From: Streptomyces sp. SCSIO 75703
Lineage (GTDB): Bacteria; Actinomycetota; Actinomycetes; Streptomycetales; Streptomycetaceae
Assembly: GCF_036607905.1 (NCBI RefSeq)
Contig: NZ_CP144555.1
Coordinates: 1,984,001-2,048,000 of the forward strand
Direction of reading: 5' to 3'
DNA length: 64,000 nucleotides
A model generated the notes under the pieces. It searched no databases and was not told the DNA's origin. It saw nothing but the letters and a program-made list of their open reading frames with translations. Positions 17,738-27,378 of this stretch are shown here, piece after piece (position 1 is the stretch's first letter; every line of letters starts with the position of its first letter). A program made the translations under genes and the position numbers.

Positions 17738-18952
17738 TCAGTCGCCGATCAGGGCGTCCACGAACGCCCCCGGCTCGAACGGCGCCAGGTCGTCCGCGCC
17801 CTCGCCGAGCCCGATCAGCTTGACCGGCACGCCCAGTTCGCGCTGGACCGCGATCACGATGCCGCCCTTGGCGGTGCCGTCCAGCTTGGTCAGCACGATG
17901 CCGGTGATGTCCACCACCTCGGAGAAGACCCGGGCCTGGATGAGGCCGTTCTGGCCGGTGGTGGCGTCGAGGACCAGCAGCACCTCGTCGAGCGGGGCCT
18001 GCTTCTCCACGACCCGCTTGACCTTGCCCAGCTCGTCCATGAGACCGGTCTTGGTGTGCAGCCGGCCGGCGGTGTCGATCAGCACGACGTCCGCGCCGAT
18101 CTCCTTGCCCTCCTTCACGGCGTCGAAGGCGACGGAGGCGGGGTCGCCCGCCTCCGGGCCGCGCACGGTGTGGGCGCCGACCCGCTCGCCCCAGGTCTGC
18201 AACTGGTCGGCGGCGGCGGCGCGGAAGGTGTCGGCGGCGCCGAGGACGACGCTGCACCCGTCGGCCACCAGGACCCGGGCCAGCTTGCCGGTGGTGGTGG
18301 TCTTGCCGGTGCCGTTGACGCCGACGACCATCACGACGCCCGGCTTGCCGGTCTCGGGCTCGGTCGTGACCCGGCGGTCCATCTCGGGGCCGACCAGGGT
18401 GACCAGTTCCTCGCGGAGCAGGGCGCGCAGCTCCTCGGGGGTGCGGGTGCCGAGCACCTTCACCCGCTCGCGCAGCCGCTCGACCAGTTCCTGGGTGGGC
18501 TGCACGCCGACGTCGGCGGTGAGCAGCGTGTCCTCGATCTCCTCCCAGGTGTCCTCGTCCAGGTGCTCGCGCGAGAGCAGGGTGAGCAGACCCTTGCCGA
18601 GCGCGTTCTGCGAACGGGAGAGACGGGCGCGGAGCCGGACCAGCCGGCCGGCGGTGGGCTCGGGGACCTCGATCGGAGGGACTTCGAGCTCTTCGACGAC
18701 GGGCGGTTCCTCGACGGTGGCGGGGGCTCCGCCGCCGTCCGGAAGGTCGACCTCCTCTATCGTCCGGCGCGTTTCGTCGCGCGGTGTCTCGGCCTCGTCG
18801 CCGACGTGCGGCTCGGCCGGAGGGGCGGTGATGTCGGGCGTGGCGGGCGGCGGCGGAGGCAGCTTCTTCTTGCGCCGGCTGCCGACGACGAGCCCGCCGA
18901 GCGCGCCGATCACGACCACGGCGATGACTACAGCAAGGATGACGATGTCCAT
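17738..18952 (-). CDS. ftsY: Signal recognition particle receptor FtsY
   Basis: FtsY is the membrane-associated SRP receptor GTPase. The 404-residue protein starts with a membrane segment (residues 2-25, ILAVVIAVVVIGALGGLVVG) followed by basic and acidic/Pro-rich linkers. The NG domain then carries G1 VNGTGKTTTTGKLA, DTFRAAAADQL, DTAGRLHTKTGLM and TKLDGTAKGG. The ATG at 18952 is chosen because the membrane segment follows at once; an ATG seven codons upstream is possible. It pairs functionally with ffh 5 kb away. Confidence 0.95.
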   Translation of the reverse strand: MDIVILAVVIAVVVIGALGGLVVGSRRKKKLPPPPPATPDITAPPAEPHVGDEAETPRDETRRTIEEVDLPDGGGAPATVEEPPVVEELEVPPIEVPEPTAGRLVRLRARLSRSQNALGKGLLTLLSREHLDEDTWEEIEDTLLTADVGVQPTQELVERLRERVKVLGTRTPEELRALLREELVTLVGPEMDRRVTTEPETGKPGVVMVVGVNGTGKTTTTGKLARVLVADGCSVVLGAADTFRAAAADQLQTWGERVGAHTVRGPEAGDPASVAFDAVKEGKEIGADVVLIDTAGRLHTKTGLMDELGKVKRVVEKQAPLDEVLLVLDATTGQNGLIQARVFSEVVDITGIVLTKLDGTAKGGIVIAVQRELGVPVKLIGLGEGADDLAPFEPGAFVDALIGD

Positions 18953-19126
18953 AACCCGTCCAGTATCAGTCATGGCTCCCGAGACGCTCCGCTTGTGGCT
19001 TCCTCCGAGAGACAAAGGCCACTGGAAGGAAGGAGTCGGACCAAAGTACGATGGAAGAGGCTCCGTCGACGCGCGTAGAGTCCCCGACCGCTCCCTCTCC
19101 CCCACGATCGAGGCACGGACCCCCGT

Positions 19127-20587
19127 ATGAGCAAGACCGCCCGGACCGACGGCGCCCTGGAGACCCGCGGCATCGAGCAGGTGCCCGACCACGAGCGCAC
19201 CGCCCGCATCCGCGACCTCTTCCCCACCTGGGTCGGCGCCAACATCAGCGTGTTGCTGCTCACCATGGGCGCGAGCCTCGTCGTCGCCTACCGCCTCGGT
19301 TTCTGGCAGGCCGTCGTCGTCGCGCTGGCGGCGCCGGTGGTGTCGTACGGGCTGGTGGGGCTGATCGGGATCGCCGGCAAGCGGGGCGGGGCGCCGGGCA
19401 TGGCGCTGTCCCGGGCGGTGTTCGGGCAGCGGGGCAATCTGCTGCCCGGCGCGCTGATCTGGGTGGCCCGCTGGGGCTGGGAGACGATCAACGCGGTGAC
19501 CGGCGCGTACGCGGTGCTGACCGTCCTGGACGTCCTCTTCGGGGTCCGCCGCAACGCCGTGCTCGATCTGGTGACGCTGCTCGCCTTCGTGCTCGGCACC
19601 TTCGCCATCTCGGGGCTCGGCATCCGCGCGGTCCGCAGGTGCAACACGTACGCCACCTATCTCTTCGGCGTCTTCTCGGTGCTGGTGCTGGGGTATCTCG
19701 TCGTGCACACCGACTGGCCGGCGGTCTTCGGCCGGCCGGCGGGGCCGGTGGCCTCGGTGATCACGGGGATCGGACTGATCGCGGCGGGCGGGGTGAGCTG
19801 GATCCCGTCCTCCCCCGACTTCACCCGCTACCTGCCGCGCACGGCCTCCGCCAAGGGCATCGTGGGCGTCACGATCGGCGGCGCGGGCATCGTCGTCCTG
19901 CCGATGGTGCTGATGGGCGCCGTGATGGCGGTCTCCACGCCGGGTCTGGCCTCGGCCGCCGACCCGGTCTCCTTCCTCGGCGAGATCCTGCCGGTCTGGC
20001 TCGCGGTGCCGTACCTGCTGACCGCGCTGATCGGGATGCTGCTGATCAACTCGATGTCGATGTACTCGGCGGGATTCACCGCGCAGACCCTGGGCTTCAC
20101 GGTCGAGCGGCACTGGGCGGTCTCGGTCAACGCCCTGATCTCGCTGGTCCTCGGCGGGGTGCTGATGCTGGCGGCGACCAGCTTCATGGGCTCCTTCATC
20201 GCCTTCCTGTCGCTGCTGGCGGTCGCCTTCTCGGCCTGGGTCGGCGTCTTCGGCGCGGACATGCTGCGGCGCCGCGAGTACGACGGCGCCGCCCTCGCCG
20301 ACACCGGGCGCACCAGCGCCTACTGGTACCGGGGCGGGTTCTCGCCCGCCGCGGTCGCGGCGTGGGCGCTGGGGCTGGCGGTGGGGCTGATGTTCACCTC
20401 GTCGGACTGGTTCACGGGCCCGCTCGCCGCGAACAACGTCGTCGGCCAGTACGGCCTCGGCTGGGTCGCCACGGTGGTGGTCTCCGGTGTGCTGTACGTC
20501 GTGCTGCCGAAGCCCCCGGTGCGCCTGCCCGCGCCTGCCGCGGCCGGCGCGGAGCAGCGGGAGCCGGTGACCGTCCGGGGCGCCTGA
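19127..20587 (+). CDS. NCS1-family purine/cytosine permease
   Basis: A 486-residue protein with about twelve membrane segments and NCS1 signatures: an N-terminal GIEQVPDHERT, LFPTWVGANISVLLLTMGASL, GMALSRAVFGQRGNLLPGALIWVARWGWETIN, and SWIPSSPDFTRYLP. It is probably a cation-coupled importer of cytosine or purines (CodB-like), but the substrate is not determined by sequence. The ATG at 19127 is downstream of a divergent spacer shared with ftsY. No partner enzyme gene is adjacent. Confidence 0.85.
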   Translation: MSKTARTDGALETRGIEQVPDHERTARIRDLFPTWVGANISVLLLTMGASLVVAYRLGFWQAVVVALAAPVVSYGLVGLIGIAGKRGGAPGMALSRAVFGQRGNLLPGALIWVARWGWETINAVTGAYAVLTVLDVLFGVRRNAVLDLVTLLAFVLGTFAISGLGIRAVRRCNTYATYLFGVFSVLVLGYLVVHTDWPAVFGRPAGPVASVITGIGLIAAGGVSWIPSSPDFTRYLPRTASAKGIVGVTIGGAGIVVLPMVLMGAVMAVSTPGLASAADPVSFLGEILPVWLAVPYLLTALIGMLLINSMSMYSAGFTAQTLGFTVERHWAVSVNALISLVLGGVLMLAATSFMGSFIAFLSLLAVAFSAWVGVFGADMLRRREYDGAALADTGRTSAYWYRGGFSPAAVAAWALGLAVGLMFTSSDWFTGPLAANNVVGQYGLGWVATVVVSGVLYVVLPKPPVRLPAPAAAGAEQREPVTVRGA

Positions 20588-20618
20588 CCCCGGGGGCCGG
20601 CGTCCGGCCCCCGGAACC

Positions 20619-20666
20619 CGAACCGCCGCCCGGTCCGGTCGGCGACCGGGCGGGGCGGCGGTTCGT
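20619..20666. terminator. Bidirectional terminator
   Basis: CGAACCGCCGCC (20619-20630) pairs with GGCGGCGGTTCG (about 20655-20666), with further G+C pairing (GGTC/GACC) inside. It lies between the NCS1 permease (+) and glcP (-), which converge. Confidence 0.65.
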
Positions 20667-20720
20667 ACGGGGAGACGGGCGGCGGGGACTGAGCCCGCCT
20701 CCCCGGGCCGGTGCGGGGTG

Positions 20721-22139
20721 CTACCCCATCTCCTCCAACGCCTTGCCCTTCGTCTCCTTGACGAACTTGAGGACGAACGGGATGGAGAGCGTGGCGAACA
20801 TCGCGTAGATCACGTACGTGCCGGAGAGGTTCCAGTCGGCCAGGGACGGGAAGCTCGCGGTGATGGCCCAGTTGGCGATCCACTGTGCGGAGGCGGCGAC
20901 GCCGAGCGCGGCGGCGCGGATGCGGTTCGGGAACATCTCGCCGAGGAAGACCCAGACCACGACGCCCCAGGACAGGGCGAAGAAGAGCACGAACATGTGG
21001 GCCGCGATCAGGGCCACCCAGCCCTGTGTCGCCGGGAGCTTGCCGTCGACGAGGTCGTGGGAGAAGGCCCACGCCTCCAGCGAGAGGCCGATGACCATGC
21101 CGACCGAACCGATCAGGGCGAGCGGCTTGCGGCCGACGCGGTCCACGAAGATCATCGCGATCACGGTGCCGACGATGTTGATGATCGACGTCGTGAACGA
21201 GTAGAAGAACGAGTCGGTCGGGTCGACGCCGACCGACTGCCACAGCGTCGAGGAGTAGTAGAACGCGACGTTGATGCCGACGAACTGCTGGAAGACCGAC
21301 AGGCCGATGCCGATCCAGACGATCGGCTTGAAGAAGAAGGTGCCGCCCAGGAGGTCCTTGAAGGACGATTTCTCCTCGCGGCGCATCGCGGTCTCGATCT
21401 CGGCGACCCGCGCGTCGAGGTCGGCCCCCTCGCCCTCGACCTCGGCGAGGACGCGCCGGGCGCGTTCGTGCCTGCCGACCGAGACGAGGAAGCGGGGCGA
21501 CTCGGGGATGGCGAAGGAGAGCATCCCGTACAGCACGGCCGGGACGACCATGACACCGAGCATGACCTGCCACGCCTCCAGGCCCATCAGCCGGCCGCGC
21601 TGGTCCCCTCCGGCGGCGTTGAGCAGGCCCCAGTTCACGAGCTGCGAGACGGCGATGCCGACGACGATCGCGGCCTGCTGGAAGGAGCCGAGCCGGCCGC
21701 GGTAGGCGGGCGGGGAGACCTCGGCGATGTAGGCCGGGCCGATCACCGACGCCATGCCGATGGCGAAGCCGCCGACCACCCGCCACATGGCGAGGTCCCA
21801 CAGGGCGAAGGGCAGGGCGGAGCCGATGGAGCTGACCACGAAGAGCGCCGCGGAGATCTGCATGCAGCGGATGCGGCCGATGCGGTCGGCGATGCGCCCG
21901 GCGGTCGCGGCGCCGAAGGCGCAGCCGATCAGGGCGACGGCGATGACCTGGGCCAGGACCGCCGACCCGACGTCGTACCGGTCGCGGATGGCCTCGACGG
22001 CGCCGTTGATCACGGAACTGTCGTAGCCGAACAGGAAGCCGCCCATCGCGGCGGCCGCCGCGATGAAGACGACATGGCCGAGATGTTCGGGGTGAGCCGC
22101 CCTCGCGGCTGGTTCGGACGCGGGCGATGTGCTGGTCAC
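20721..22139 (-). CDS. glcP: Glucose permease GlcP (MFS sugar porter)
   Basis: A 472-residue major-facilitator sugar porter with twelve membrane segments. Signatures are GYDSSVINGA (TM1), GRIADRIGR (loop 2-3), AYIAEVSPPAYRGRL (loop 4-5), PESPRFLV (loop 6-7), QQFVGINVAFYYS (TM7) and DRVGRKP (loop 8-9). The GTG at 22139 has GAGGAG five bases upstream and gives the length I recall for GlcP of S. coelicolor; gene order also fits. GlcP is the main glucose importer there. A LacI-type palindrome lies about 80 bases upstream. Confidence 0.88.
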   Translation of the reverse strand: MTSTSPASEPAARAAHPEHLGHVVFIAAAAAMGGFLFGYDSSVINGAVEAIRDRYDVGSAVLAQVIAVALIGCAFGAATAGRIADRIGRIRCMQISAALFVVSSIGSALPFALWDLAMWRVVGGFAIGMASVIGPAYIAEVSPPAYRGRLGSFQQAAIVVGIAVSQLVNWGLLNAAGGDQRGRLMGLEAWQVMLGVMVVPAVLYGMLSFAIPESPRFLVSVGRHERARRVLAEVEGEGADLDARVAEIETAMRREEKSSFKDLLGGTFFFKPIVWIGIGLSVFQQFVGINVAFYYSSTLWQSVGVDPTDSFFYSFTTSIINIVGTVIAMIFVDRVGRKPLALIGSVGMVIGLSLEAWAFSHDLVDGKLPATQGWVALIAAHMFVLFFALSWGVVVWVFLGEMFPNRIRAAALGVAASAQWIANWAITASFPSLADWNLSGTYVIYAMFATLSIPFVLKFVKETKGKALEEMG

Positions 22140-22220
22140 GTGTACTCCTCGGGCCACCGGCAGCGCTGCCGGGGTGGGGTCCGCCCTTCGTGGTGCCACG
22201 TGAGGCACCTGAAGGTGAAG

Positions 22221-22230
22221 GCAACGTTGC
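22221..22230. promoter_or_regulatory. Putative operator upstream of glcP
   Basis: GCAACGTTGC is a perfect ten-base palindrome with the CG centre typical of LacI-family operators, in the glcP leader. Which regulator binds is unknown. Confidence 0.4.
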
Positions 22231-22365
22231 AGAGACTAAGCCTTCAAGTTTCGAAGTCAACAGGGTGGGTTGGGGAAGGAAAGGCCGACGATGGGAGATC
22301 AAGCGTTCAAGACATGAAGCCAAGGTGCCGGTTCGGCGGTGCTCCGGTGTCCGCGGTCCGGCCGT

Positions 22366-25300
22366 TCAGCGCAGCCGCTGGCCGATGACCTTCGACACGC
22401 CGTCGCCCTGCATGGACACGCCGTACAGCGCGTCGGCGACCTCCATCGTCCGCTTCTGGTGCGTGATGACGATGAGCTGCGAGGTCTCCTGGAGTTCCCG
22501 CATGATGCCGATCAGCCGCCGCAGGTTGGTGTCGTCGAGGGCGGCCTCGACCTCGTCCATGACGTAGAACGGGCTCGGCCGCGCCTTGAAGATCGCCACG
22601 AGCAGGGCCACCGCGGTCAGCGAACGCTCCCCGCCGGAGAGCAGGGAGAGCCGCTTGACCTTCTTGCCCGGTGGCCGGGCCTCGACGTCGACGCCGGTGG
22701 TGAGCATGTTGCCGGGGTCGGTCAGGACGAGCCGCCCCTCGCCGCCCGGGAAGAGCCGGCCGAACACACCCTCGAACTGCCGGGCCGTGTCCCGGTATGC
22801 CTCGGTGAAGACCTGTTCGACGCGCGTGTCGACGTCCCTGACGACCTGGAGCAGGTCGGCCCGGGTCTGCCGGAGGTCCTGGAGCTGCTCTCCGAGGAAA
22901 CGGTGGCGCTCCTCCAGGGCCGCGAACTCCTCCAGGGCCAGCGGGTTGACCTTGCCGAGCTGCTGGTAGGCGCGCTCGGCCGCCTTCAGCCGCTTCTCCT
23001 GCTCGGCGCGGACGAAGGGCCGGGGCCGGTTGCGGGGGTGCTCCGGGTCCTCCGGCGGTTCCTCGCCGTCGGCGGGGGGCGAGGGTGGCACGGGCCGGTG
23101 CGGACCGTACTCCGCCTCCAGCCCCGCCGGTTCGACACCCAGTTCCTCCAGCGCCTTCGTCTCCAGCTGCTCGATGCGCAGCCGCTTCTCGGCGCCGAGT
23201 ACCTCGCCGCGGTGAACCGAATCCGTCAACTTGTCCAGCTCCGCCTTGAGGTCGCGTCCGGCGGCCCGGGCGGCGGTCAGTTCCTCCTCGCGGCGGGTCT
23301 TGGCGGCCTCCGCCGCGGCGCGCTCCTCGTCGGCTCGGGTGAGGGAGACCTCGACGTGGGCGAGGAGCTGCCGGGCGCCGCGGGAGACGGCCTCGGCGAC
23401 GGCCTCCTCGTGGCGGAGGCGGGCCCGGAGGCGTTCGGCACGCGCGCGTGCCTCACGTTCCGCGCGGGCGGCCCGGTCGAGGGAGTCGGCCCGTCCGGCG
23501 AGCCCCTTGACCCGCTCCTCGTGCGTACGGAGCTGGAGGCGGGCCTCCATCTCGGTCTGGCGGGCGTTGGCCCCGTCGGCGGCCAGCCGGTCGCGTACGG
23601 AGGTGTCGGGCTCCTCCTCGCCGGGCGCCTCCTCGGCGGCGGTGAGCCGCTCGGCCAGTTCCCCGGCCTCGGCGAGGGCCTTCTCCAGGGCCTCCTGGGC
23701 CCGGTCGGCGGCGGCCTCGGCCCGCTCCGCCTCCCCGGCGGCGCCCCGGGCCTGTCCGGCGAGCCGGCCCAGGCGCTGGGCGACGGAGGACTTCTCCCGG
23801 TCGGCCTCGCGGCGCCGCTCGCCCAGTTCCTCGACGAGGGCGGCGCGGCGGGAGTGCTCCTCCGCCGCCGTGGCGCGGGCGACGGTCAGTCGCCCGCAGC
23901 GGGCGTCCAGGTCGCGGAGCGCGGCGGCGGCCTCGTCGACGGAGGCCCGGACCTCCAGCAGGCTGGGGGCACCCGCGGAGCCGCCCTGCGCGTAGTGGGC
24001 GCCCAGCAGGTCGCCCTCGGCGGTGACCGCGGTGAGCCCCGGCCGGGCCCGGACCAGTTCCTCGGCGTCCTCCAGGGTCCCCACGACGACGATCCCGCGC
24101 AGCAGGCGCCGGACGGCGGGCAGCAGTTCGGCGGGGCCGCGGACGAGGTCGGCGGCGAGGGGGAAAGCCCCGGACGGGGGCGGCGGCGCTTCGCCGGGCC
24201 GGTGCGCGTGGTGCGGCGTGTCGGACGGGTGCGCAGGCCCCGGCGTGTCAGCGGGCTGCCGCTCGCCCGGAGTGTCGCCGAACCGCCCGTCTCGCGGCAC
24301 GTCGTCCGCTCCCGCCCGCGCCGGTGTGTCGCCGGTCCGGCGCGCCCCCGGCGGGTCGTCGGGGGCGCCGGCGAGGAGCAGGGCGGCTCGGCCCGCGTCC
24401 TGCTTGCGGAGCAGGCGCAGGGCTTCCGCGGCGGCCGAGGGGGAGGCGACCGCGACGGCGTCGGCGGCGGCGCCGAAGGCCGCGGCGAGGGCCGTCTCGT
24501 GGCCGGGGGCGACGGTGAGCAGTTCGGCGGCCGGTCCGAGCAGGCCGCCGAGGCGGTCCCCCGCGGCGAGGAGGGCGCCGGTGCCGTCCTTGCGGCGCAG
24601 CCCCAGGGCGAGGGCGTCGTGGCGGGCCTGGGTGGCGGCCCGTTCCCGTTCGGTGGCGGCGAGCGCGTCGCGGGCGGCGTCCAGGGCGTTCTGCGACTCG
24701 GCGAGCCGGACCCGGGCGGCTTCGTACCGCTCGGCGAGATCACGGTCGTCCGCGTCCAGCCCGTCGACCTCGGCCCGGAGGGACGCGTACTCCTCCTGCG
24801 CGGCGGCGGCCCGCAGGCGTGCCTCGTCCCGGGCGGCGGCCAGCCGCTCGATCTCGGCCTGGGCCGCGGCGGCGCGCGAACGGGCCGCGCCCGCCTGGGC
24901 GCCGAGACGGGCCAGTCCCTCGCGGCGGTCCGCGAGGGCGCGGGCGACGTCCCGCAGGCGGCGTTCCTCGCGGGCGAGTTCGGCCTCCAGCTCGCCGCGG
25001 TGGGCGACCGTGTCCTCCAGGGCGCGTTCGGCCGCCTCGCGGGCGGCGTCGAGTTCGGCCTCCTGCTCGCGGACGCGGGCGGCCTCGCGTTCCAGTTCCT
25101 CCGGGTCCCGGCCGCGCCGTTCCTCGACGGGGGCGGAGCGGGCGCTCTGCACGCGCGCGTCGGCCAGCGAGACCGTGCCGCGTACCCGCTCGGCGAGCTG
25201 GGACAGTTCGTACCAGGTCTGCCGGGCGCTCTGGAGGCGGGGCGCGAGCCGGCGCACCTCGTCCTCCAGCAGGGATTCGCCGTGCAGCGCGCGGGCGAGT

Positions 25301-26082
25301 TCGCGTTCGGCGGCCTCCTTGCGCTCCTTGAGCGCGGCCTCGTCGGCGACCTCGGCCCGCAGCGCCTCCCGCAGCCGTACGAGGTCGTCGGCGAGCAGCC
25401 GCAGCCGGGCGTCGCGCAGGTCGGCCTGGATGACGGCGGCCCGCCGGGCGACGGCGGCCTGGCGGCCCAACGGCTTGAGCTGGCGCCGGAGTTCCTCCGT
25501 CAGGTCCTGCACGCGGGCGAGGTTGGCCTGCATGGAGTCGAGCTTGCGGAGGGCCTTCTCCTTGCGCTTGCGGTGCTTGAGGACCCCGGCGGCCTCCTCG
25601 ATGAAGGCCCGGCGTCCGGCGGGGTCGGCGTGCAGGACGGAGTCGAGCTGGCCCTGCCCGACGATGACGTGCATCTCCCGGCCGATGCCGGAGTCGGAGA
25701 GCAGTTCCTGGATGTCGAGGAGCCGGCAGGTGTCGCCGTTGATCTGGTACTCGCTGCCGCCGTTGCGGAACATGGTCCGCGTGATGGTGACCTCGGCGTA
25801 CTCGATGGGCAGGGCGCCGTCGGAGTTGTCGATGGTCAGCGACACCTCGGCCCGGCCGAGCGGCGGGCGGCCGGTGGTGCCGGCGAAGATGACGTCCTCC
25901 ATCTTGCCGCCGCGCAGCGACTTGGCCCCCTGTTCGCCCATGACCCAGCTCAGCGCGTCCACGACATTGGACTTGCCCGAGCCGTTGGGGCCGACGACAC
26001 AGGTGATGCCCGGTTCGAACCGGAGGGTGGTCGCGGAGGCGAACGACTTGAATCCGCGGAGGGTCAGGGCCTTCAGGTGCAC
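22366..26082 (-). CDS. smc: Chromosome condensation protein SMC with expanded hinge
   Basis: SMC is the ATPase arm of the condensin that organises the chromosome with ScpA/ScpB. The 1238-residue protein begins MHLKALTLRGFKSFA and has Walker A GPNGSGKSNVV (31-41), long coiled coils, the hinge near residues 500-690, a second coiled coil, signature LLSGGERSLTAVAL and Walker B FYVMDEVEAALDD near the C terminus. About 52 residues longer than the S. coelicolor length I recall (1186), the excess lies in the hinge (about 575-635). It is a Pro/Asp/Thr-rich string repeating GDTP, ADTP and SDTP. The ATPase heads look complete. Confidence 0.93.
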   Translation of the reverse strand: MHLKALTLRGFKSFASATTLRFEPGITCVVGPNGSGKSNVVDALSWVMGEQGAKSLRGGKMEDVIFAGTTGRPPLGRAEVSLTIDNSDGALPIEYAEVTITRTMFRNGGSEYQINGDTCRLLDIQELLSDSGIGREMHVIVGQGQLDSVLHADPAGRRAFIEEAAGVLKHRKRKEKALRKLDSMQANLARVQDLTEELRRQLKPLGRQAAVARRAAVIQADLRDARLRLLADDLVRLREALRAEVADEAALKERKEAAERELARALHGESLLEDEVRRLAPRLQSARQTWYELSQLAERVRGTVSLADARVQSARSAPVEERRGRDPEELEREAARVREQEAELDAAREAAERALEDTVAHRGELEAELAREERRLRDVARALADRREGLARLGAQAGAARSRAAAAQAEIERLAAARDEARLRAAAAQEEYASLRAEVDGLDADDRDLAERYEAARVRLAESQNALDAARDALAATERERAATQARHDALALGLRRKDGTGALLAAGDRLGGLLGPAAELLTVAPGHETALAAAFGAAADAVAVASPSAAAEALRLLRKQDAGRAALLLAGAPDDPPGARRTGDTPARAGADDVPRDGRFGDTPGERQPADTPGPAHPSDTPHHAHRPGEAPPPPSGAFPLAADLVRGPAELLPAVRRLLRGIVVVGTLEDAEELVRARPGLTAVTAEGDLLGAHYAQGGSAGAPSLLEVRASVDEAAAALRDLDARCGRLTVARATAAEEHSRRAALVEELGERRREADREKSSVAQRLGRLAGQARGAAGEAERAEAAADRAQEALEKALAEAGELAERLTAAEEAPGEEEPDTSVRDRLAADGANARQTEMEARLQLRTHEERVKGLAGRADSLDRAARAEREARARAERLRARLRHEEAVAEAVSRGARQLLAHVEVSLTRADEERAAAEAAKTRREEELTAARAAGRDLKAELDKLTDSVHRGEVLGAEKRLRIEQLETKALEELGVEPAGLEAEYGPHRPVPPSPPADGEEPPEDPEHPRNRPRPFVRAEQEKRLKAAERAYQQLGKVNPLALEEFAALEERHRFLGEQLQDLRQTRADLLQVVRDVDTRVEQVFTEAYRDTARQFEGVFGRLFPGGEGRLVLTDPGNMLTTGVDVEARPPGKKVKRLSLLSGGERSLTAVALLVAIFKARPSPFYVMDEVEAALDDTNLRRLIGIMRELQETSQLIVITHQKRTMEVADALYGVSMQGDGVSKVIGQRLR

Positions 26083-26254
26083 GCGGCCCGACTCTACCTT
26101 TCTCGGACATCTCGCTCCACGAACCGGTGAACCGGCGCGGTTTCACGGGTGAACGGGCAGGGCAGACCAGACGTTGAAGGCTTCAAGGAACGCACGGGGA
26201 ACGAACGGGGGCGGGGCGGGGACGCGGAGCGACCGAAGGGGGCGGGCAAGAAAG

Positions 26255-26276
26255 AAGGGACGCCGAAGCGTCCCTT
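26255..26276 (-). terminator. Intrinsic terminator after the small coiled-coil gene
   Basis: AAGGGACGC (26255-26263) and GCGTCCCTT (26268-26276) form a nine-base-pair stem with a four-base loop. On the minus strand the stem is followed by CTTTCTT, a T-rich tail. It lies between the small gene at 26356-26568 and smc, so smc probably has its own promoter in 26083-26254. Confidence 0.75.
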
Positions 26277-26355
26277 GCAACTCGGACAACGAAGCGGTTG
26301 ACGGGCGGCGCAACCACTGCTGTGCCGTCATGGAACCCTGGAGCGATTACGGTGA

Positions 26356-26568
26356 TCAGGTGAGCGCAGGCTCCGCCTGGTGTGCGTCAACGCTCTCCAT
26401 GCTCTCCATGATCCTTTCGTGAGAGGCGGCAGCCGCCAGGGCGTCGTTCTCCGCCTGGATCCGTACGAGCTCGGATTCCAGGTCCTGGACGCGCTGCTGG
26501 AGCCGTCGCATCTCGGCGAGGAGTCGAGGGTCGGAGCCGCCGACGTAACCGAGAAGCGCCTTTGCCAT
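26356..26568 (-). CDS. Small coiled-coil protein, function unknown
   Basis: A 70-residue protein starting MAKALLGYVGGSDPRLLAEM. A coiled coil follows (EMRRLQQRVQDLESELVRIQAENDAL written in heptads, about 19-45) and then an acidic tail. The ATG at 26568 follows a TGGAGG-like element (ggaccatccatc on the minus strand reads as a weak site). Orthologues are conserved between smc and acyP in Streptomyces, which suggests a housekeeping role. No family name is known to me. Confidence 0.75.
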   Translation of the reverse strand: MAKALLGYVGGSDPRLLAEMRRLQQRVQDLESELVRIQAENDALAAAASHERIMESMESVDAHQAEPALT

Positions 26569-26936
26569 GATGGATGGTCCTCCACAATGAGTGACCGACC
26601 GATGCGGTGTGGGTCGTGAGGGATTCGCACCCGCGATGCCTGGCATTCGTGAGCCGCACTGCCGTTCAACCATGCCAAACAGCTCAGGTGCGCGGGGCTT
26701 TCAGCGTCTCACCAAAAAGTTTGACGGTCAACACGATCACGCCCCGTATCGGCGGGCGCCGGGGGCGCGCGGCCGTCGGACGGCGGCGCCGCGACTCCTG
26801 CGGGGCCCTCGGGGCGTGGCGATCACTCTGCCGTCCGGAGCCTGTCACGAGCCGGCCGCCTTGGCAACCACCTGCTCGTTTTCCCTCCCGGCGGGGCGCG
26901 GCACGCAGCTCGTGCCGGGCGCCGGGAGGGCCGGTG

Positions 26937-27218
26937 TCAGCGGATCGCGAAGCCGTCGTAGCCGCCGCGCGGTGTGTCCCAGATCTCCGTGACGCCCTCC
27001 ACGCGGCCGGGCGTGTCGTCACCGCGCAGCCAGTCGAGCAGGGCTTCGCAGCGGTCCCTCGGGCCCTCGGCGACGACCTGGACCCGGCCGTCGGCCACAT
27101 TGAGAGCGAAACCACTCAGTCCGCCGAGTTCCAGCGCCCGGGCGCGGGTGAACCAGCGGAAACCCACCCCTTGTACCCGTCCCCGCACCCATGCCACCAG
27201 TCGCGCGTCCTCGCTCAT
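26937..27218 (-). CDS. acyP: Acylphosphatase
   Basis: A 93-residue acylphosphatase that hydrolyses carboxyl-phosphate bonds such as acetyl phosphate. The catalytic arginine is in [12 protein letters not shown] (phosphate-binding loop, about 13-24) and the catalytic asparagine in [16 protein letters not shown] (about N40). Length and start (ATG at 27218) match the family. It is divergent from the CAP-domain gene. Confidence 0.93.
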   Translation of the reverse strand: MSEDARLVAWVRGRVQGVGFRWFTRARALELGGLSGFALNVADGRVQVVAEGPRDRCEALLDWLRGDDTPGRVEGVTEIWDTPRGGYDGFAIR

Positions 27219-27378
27219 GAGGGCAACCTAACCGGTCAAACTCCCTCCGGGCACCCGCGGCCCCTGGCCCATGCGGTACCGTCCCCACCCAATGAATCTC
27301 ATATGAAACTCACTCGATCGTGTGAGTTCAGTGGTGATCATGAAGGTCGTCGACCGCCAGGACGAGGAAGGCCAGGAC

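Noticed and set aside
26609..26685. tRNA-like sequence on the minus strand (T-arm-like GGGTGCGAATCCC and a possible D-arm)
   Set aside because: No acceptor stem or five-base-pair anticodon stem can be formed by hand, so it is at best a tRNA remnant. A tRNAscan-SE or ARAGORN run would settle it.
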